DNA of 64,000 nt, taken from Auricularia sp. M13 (Eukaryota; Basidiomycota; Agaricomycetes; Auriculariales; Auriculariaceae). The notes under the pieces are model-generated. The model had not been told where the DNA came from. It saw only the letters and a program-made list of their open reading frames with translations, and searched no databases. A program made the position numbers and the translations under genes. Of this stretch, positions 58,537 through 64,000 are shown piece after piece; positions within the stretch are counted from its first letter, which is position 1, and every line of letters begins with the position of its first letter. The stretch is from NCBI GenBank assembly GCA_037042915.1, contig CM073197.1, positions 1,240,001 through 1,304,000 on the forward strand, read 5' to 3'.

Positions 58537-61500
58537 ATGCTTGACTTCCAAGATATTACCCAGAACGCGTTCTTGCTGGGAATTCCAGCCTCCACAGTCA
58601 GTCTCGTCTGACGCGACACGGGCTGCTTGTTTGACGGACTTGTACAGTGGCAAACCATGCTTGCATCTGCGTACGAGAAGCTGGACTCGGGCACCGACAT
58701 GGCTCAGGTCTGCCAAAGTATCCTCGGTGCGCCCGACGGAAATGGTGTCAACGTTCCAACCACTCACACCGTGCGCAGGGGCAATATTGCATCTATTCGC
58801 CAACTACCCAGCGGACCAAACGTTGCTTGCTTACATTCGCGTTGCAATACAAGGCAACTTCGTCCCTCTGTCCTTTGCGTTAACATACTTCGTCACCAAC
58901 GCGTCGCGAATACAGGACGCCGCGACGCTTCACGTCCTATTCAAATGTCTGCTTGATATTCACTTTGCGTCGGGCGCGTCCCCTTATGGCTCTATTATTA
59001 CCTTCGAGGCCCCCATCACCTCCATCCTCGAGCTACTGCATGCATGTCTGCCCCTGGCCAAAAGTTGGGACACGCTCATTGCTCCAACTCCATTCCATGG
59101 GTCGCAGTCGCCACTCGCGCAGCTGGTCGTACTTTTCATCTCCTGCCTCGACGATCTGGCTTCCGTAACTACTGCTCAAGCCGGCGTGTACTTCAACGAA
59201 GTCAGCTCGGTTCTCCACACGCCAAATATTGACCAGACGCTTCGCCAAGCGTTAGAAAACTATATGATGGCCTTGAGCATGGTCTTGGGGGATAACGCAA
59301 AAGCTGCGCGGGAAGTGGAGATGATGCAGGCGCTTCACTTGAGCATGTCCAAGTCCTCGGGTGGTGGAACCGCAAGCTTCGAGATCATCACCTTTGGCAC
59401 ACTGCTCAGACATTTGGTGAGCAGTGGCTTCAGAACCTGAAGGATAACATGATTCATTATTCATCAGTTTGACGAACGAGCCGATAGCCTCAGCCTGGGC
59501 AATACCGAAGCGGCCATTGCGATATTACGAGCGACTCAACATTACACTGGCGCTCCATTACAAGCGTTCTACACTCAGTTATTGCTAGCTGCCTTTGATA
59601 TCGTCGGGCAAGTTGCCTCGCACCCCACATGCCGACTCCACTACGAGCTCTGGTGCTCTCTCGTAGTATCGAGGGTACGTCAGTTCTCTGTCGGGGCGTA
59701 CATCCGCTGACCATATCTACGCAGTTGCCGTATTTGCTTCGCCAATTTGAGCATTCCGTCAGCTCGGAGATTGCAGCGGACACAACATCAGTAAGACTTC
59801 TAGAAACACAATTGCTGCACGTGTTGAGACTGCTCGACAGCGCACCGCGATGCAGTCTGCTTTGCGCGATGTATTCAGCAGGGCCGATGTGCTTCGTCGT
59901 CTGGACTTACGCGGGTACGGGGGCGGGGAAGAAAAAGCGTTGTCAGTGACTCTGGCTGTGCCTCGAGGTAGCTGATCATCTTGACCAGTCCTTGTAGTCT
60001 CATCTCGTCGTGTTTCTTGCGAGGAATGATGGAGCAACACTTCATCGACCAAGAATTTCTAGCATCAATTGGGCAGCCAGCCATCGTGGAACAGCCCTCC
60101 AAGCTGTCTCAGGAAGCAACGGAAAATGGAATGGATCTCGAGGCACGATTCTGATTATATTTTTTCGCGAGGCTTTGGTTCACTAATTTATGAGTTCGTA
60201 GTCCTACATCGAGACACGGGTATCCATGGATGGCCCAATTCAAGAAGGCCTCGCTCTACTCGATCGTGCTATGATGGACTTTCAGTCCCATAGCACATTG
60301 TCCGACGTTCTACACAAAGTGATTTGCCTGATTGCCAAGTCTGACGAATGCTGATGAGGAAAATACAGCGGTTCATCACTTTGGCAAGCACGCAGGATGT
60401 CGAACCATTGAGTCACTTATGTAGCGTTCTCTCTCTTCACGACGCTGCTGTCGATATTCTCGCGCTGCACACACCGTTTTCGGATATTGTCGGCCATGCG
60501 CTGCATTTCGTCAAGAACTTCAGCTGCGAAGGCGTTGGTAAGAGCACAATAATCGCTATAGTTGTCTGCTGACGTATTCTCAGGCGATCCTCAGACAGCA
60601 GTTAGCCAGTTTGGTGTCGTCGTGCAATTCTTGCAGTTGACTCTGACACGTTATCATGTACGTTTATGGCCACCTATTCTGCGAGCGATGTTTATACAAT
60701 CTGCAGATGCACTCGTTTTCCTATACATTGGGAGGAAAAACTCTGCGAGCAGGCTTTTTGCTTTCCTGCTATCGGACCTATACAATCCCTGAACTATCAC
60801 AAGAGGAGCATGCGGCATTCTTGAGCTGGCACAAAGCGTTGTTTGGACGGGATAGCGACGGCATCGACGACAACATATTGCGGTAAGCGGTACTCCATTT
60901 GATGTTGGACCATGGCTCACGTGCACAGGTCAACTAACCCCTTGACCCTACTTCGAATCGCTCCTACGCTTTTAAGCGAAGCGGTGGCGCAGACTGTCTT
61001 GAAGACTCTCGATGGCGAGGCTCTACGGAACGGCGTCCAGTTTTTCCTCGGACCGTTGCTCAACTGGACGCTGGTCGGCGTTGTGAAGGTTCGCATCCGT
61101 GTATTGCGCTGTCAGAGTTGTTTATGTTTGTGCTAGTCTTTCGTGGCAGACATAGATCGCCTGGGGTATGACATTTCCTCGGAAGCACCAACTATGCTGA
61201 CATCAATCCTACAGGTATTGCGCAACGATGCACATCGACGCCCTGAAGACCATCATCTCTCCGACGAATCAGTTGCCCATCGTCTTCCGGCTCTGTGGTC
61301 TGAACATATTACGCATGGTGCCCGATCCGCAATCCCAGAATCTCGTTTACAAAGCGACCGACCTGAAGGAAATCAAGCGCGTTGCCATGGCTGCTATCAT
61401 TAAGAGTCGCATACAAGGTGCAGTAGTATTCACTGCATTACCCCCACAGCTTGTAATAAAACTACTGGCAGAGCTTCCGGAAGCTGACAAGCGCGCTGCA

Positions 61501-62085
61501 AACGACTTTGCGAGCTTTCCCAGCCTCTCAATTCGCAGCGCCGTCACGGCTGCCCGCGCATCCGGCGCGCCGGGCTTGAATCTACGCCATTGCTTGCTCA
61601 CGCGAGGACCTTTAGCATTCCTGAACATCCTCTGGGCTGAACTGCATGCAATAAGCAGCGACCTGGCACACGATGTCGAGATCTTCCGCCGGCTTGCTTC
61701 CTATGTCTTAGTGGCGTCTGCATTGCATTCGTATCCCGACTGCCCCCCACTGTTGCCGGTTTTTTTAAACAGCTTTGTTCCTCGACAATTGGAAGCCATC
61801 GATATGCAGATGTTCGGCGAGTCACAGACTAGGAACATTGACCTCCTCGTCGCGATCATATCGTCGGCAATGGCTATGGCTTTCCACCTGGAACGATCGC
61901 TCAACACACTTCCTCCGTCGTACCATCCAGCAAAGGTTGCTGCTCATCGGCTCAAGACTGCAGGACTTGCCTCGCGACTGTTCTATCTCCTCCGGTCGAC
62001 CCCGAGCCCGGCAGCCGCCCAAGTTCGCGAACGACTATCTGGTATTCCATCTTTTTCGGCAATGTATCCCGAGTTTGCGAACTGA
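58537..62085 (+). CDS. MED5: Mediator complex subunit 5 (Med5/Nut1)
   Basis: A tail-module subunit of Mediator. The protein is long, helical and multi-exon. The first exon reads MLDFQDITQNAFLLGIPAST, followed by VQWQTMLASAYEKLDSGTD. Continuous helical sequence follows from about 58780 (LHLFANYPADQTLLAYIRVA, YFVTNASRIQDAATLHVLFK). The block GVQFFLGPLLNWTLVGVVK near 61030-61088 is, to my knowledge, the most characteristic Med5 segment. The last exon (about 61220-62085) ends GIPSFSAMYPEFAN. The frame changes between neighbouring blocks, as expected for about a dozen short introns; the middle part around 59900-60650 is hard to resolve. Start codon is tentative. Confidence 0.72.
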
Positions 62086-62387
62086 AAATGCTAATCATGT
62101 ATACTGTATCAAAAGTATCAAGAAAAGATGTACCCATGTCAGGATTTTGGTATGCGTCCAAACACCACCTAATGTACAAATGCTTGCCGCTCTTCCGTTA
62201 CACCCTCGAGGCTCCAGGAGGAGGCGTTACAGCTCCGTTTGCTGGGGCTAGCAGCTAGTAAGTCGGGGCATACAAACGGTGGCAGCGGTTGCTTACGGCA
62301 GCAAACATGCGAATCGTCGCAAACGTTGTTGGGTGGACACTGGACAAGGCATGTAGTGGTATCCTGGGATGACCGCAGTCAGAACTG

Positions 62388-64000
62388 TCAAATTTCCAAA
62401 CAAGTCTGCTTTACCACGAGAGGTTCGATGTCACGGGTATCATATTCAGGCTGGATCGTTGCAGAGTGGACGCCATGCTGAAAAAAAAAGAGTACCCAAA
62501 TCAACACGAGTTCAGTCACGAAAAATAAGAAAGTTGTACCTCATGAAGGACTCGACGTATGTCGGCAGTGATGAGCATGTAATCCGACGAACGGTCGATG
62601 TGGACATGTACAGACGCGATGACCTTGACCTCGGACAGCTGCCACACGTGTAGCTCGTGTACGGACCGTACGCCTTTGACCTCCGAGATGGCCTCACGAA
62701 TATCGTTTAAGGAGACATGTGCAGGCACACCCTGGAGCAGAATGATGGACGTCGAGCGTACTGTCGCCAGAGGTTAGTGTAAGAAGAGCACCAACCGATG
62801 GAACACACCGAGGGGTAGTGCAGACGAGAAAATGATGACGGCAATGACGAGACTGATGGTAGGGTCGAAGTAGTAGCGCCAGGAGCCGTGTGCGAGGAGG
62901 ATGACAAGGCCAGTCATAATCACACCAACGTTGCCCAGGGCGTCGCCAAGAACGTGTAACACCAGGGCGCGCATGTTCATTGACCCATGCGAATGACCGT
63001 GACTGTGTCCATGGCCGTGCGAATGGCCGTCATGGCTATGCGAAGTGCGCTCCGGCTGCGTTGTGACTGTGCTTGTGAGCGGGTTCGGCTGTGTGTCTTC
63101 TGGCGCGGGAGTAACAGTCGAAGGAGACTCCACAAGCGGGCCGTCGTCGAGGTCCATAGAAACGTCGGAGCGGCTCGCGCGAGGAGACTGGATGCGAAGA
63201 TCTTTGTCACCGCCACTTAAAACCCTTCCATGACGAGAAACCGAAGGAGAACGCGCGCGGTTGCTAGTGCTGATGTCGTTAGCGACTTGCATTATCTGAG
63301 CGCGCGTCTGTGCAGGATGCACATAGAGTGACGACGCAGGCGATTCGGAGCGGTTGATAGTTCCCGACCGAATGTTTAGAGGGTGACTCTGGGACCGGAG
63401 CAGCGGCTGCCGTTCGTCGGGAAGTTCAACAGGTGTCTGGACAGGTGTTGTCTCATCCTTTCCATGCGAGTGACCATGCGAATGTTCTAGGAGACATAGT
63501 CAGCACAAGACGACAAGGGGCTGAAGACTGACCGTGGAACAAGAGGAGGCCTACGATATTCGAAACGAGCCCAAGCCCTCCCACGATCATGATGACTTGT
63601 GGACTACTGATCTCTGCACGGACGCTGAGTGGAATCCAAGGAGAAATCGGCACGTCGACGTGCCTGAAGGCTTGACGAAGCGCTCGATGGCTTCCATGAA
63701 GATGGAGCAGCAGAGCGCGAGTAGAAACACGCCGTTTACTAACGCGCCAAGAATTTCAGCGCGATGCCACCCGTACGAGTACTGGTCGGTAGCCGTGTTC
63801 TCGGTGAGCTGGCTCGAACGCGTCAATACGCGCCTGAACCATCGAGTTGGGATGGGGCGATACCTTAATAGCGTACAGTGCCACTATCAAGCTCAGCACG
63901 TCGCTACGAAGACTATGAGTATTGGCAATAGCGAGGCATGGTATATTCGCACTTGAGCATATGGAAACTGTCTGCGACGAGCGCCAAGGACCCGACAGCA
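62388..64000 (-). CDS. Cation diffusion facilitator zinc transporter (Zrc1/ZnT-like), N-terminus outside window
   Basis: A membrane antiporter that moves Zn2+ out of the cytosol, usually into the vacuole. Partial: the N-terminus lies beyond 64000. Visible parts in order: YSYGWHRAEILGALVNGVFL (helix II-III region), PQVIMIVGGLGLVSNIVGLL, a His-rich cytosolic loop HSHDGHSHGHGHSHGHSHG, MRALVLHVLGDALGNVGVIM with the HxxxD zinc site (HVLGD), PTISLVIAVIIFSSALPL, and the C-terminal cytosolic domain with RSVHELHVWQLSEVKVIASV. A last short exon gives HGVHSATIQPEYDTRDIEPL with the stop at 62388-62390. Introns separate the blocks. It is convergent with Med5. Confidence 0.9.

Noticed and set aside
1-64000. 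CRISPR arrays, operons, riboswitches or bacterial regulatory sites
   Set aside because: The sequence is eukaryotic with spliceosomal introns throughout; no regularly spaced repeat array was seen.

Overview
The window is nuclear DNA of a fungus, most likely a mushroom-forming basidiomycete (Agaricomycete). Introns are short (about 47-60 bp, GT...AG) and interrupt almost every gene. Genes are densely packed, and several families are typical of these fungi: a kinase with an MLKL-like N-terminal bundle, an F-box protein with a long leucine-rich tail, and a Tad1/I-like LINE. All names come from reading translated sequence by eye; no database was searched.

Layout. 0.3-10.1 kb: N-terminal acetyltransferase NatD (-), eIF3 subunit h (+), a GRIP-domain golgin (+), and a large kinase with an MLKL-like four-helix N-terminus and a further C-terminal domain (-). 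11.1-24.2 kb: the very large Tra1 gene (+) lies between two identical tRNA-Ala(AGC) genes in opposite orientation. 24.2-32.1 kb: an F-box protein (-), a D-2-hydroxyacid dehydrogenase (-), a small membrane protein resembling Mim2 (+), a mitochondrial PPR protein (-), and a second, closely similar dehydrogenase in the opposite orientation (+). 32.3-40.3 kb: a PP2C phosphatase (+), a gamma-glutamyltransferase (-), the RIO2 kinase (+) and a DHDPS-family aldolase (-).

41.1-53.9 kb is one mobile-element block. A 15-bp perfect direct repeat brackets a 12.8-kb stretch that ends in a pure A tail. It holds a non-LTR retrotransposon with ORF1 (zinc knuckle; two in-frame stops), an uninterrupted 1,814-codon ORF2 (APE endonuclease, reverse transcriptase, RNase H-like region, C-terminal zinc motif), and an unusually long upstream segment of about 4 kb that encodes a small zinc-finger-like ORF.

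54.3-64.0 kb: an unknown coiled-coil protein (-) fires divergently from the Tudor splicing factor SPF30 (+). Then come an unknown protein with a SUMO-interaction-like motif (+), Mediator subunit 5 (+), and a CDF zinc transporter (-) that runs off the right edge.

Most host genes are housekeeping: transcription (Tra1, Med5), splicing (SPF30), translation and ribosome assembly (eIF3h, RIO2, NatD), mitochondria (PPR, PP2C, Mim2-like) and metabolism (GGT, aldolase, dehydrogenases). The less ordinary parts are the MLKL-like kinase, the inverted dehydrogenase pair, the inverted tRNA pair and the long LINE.
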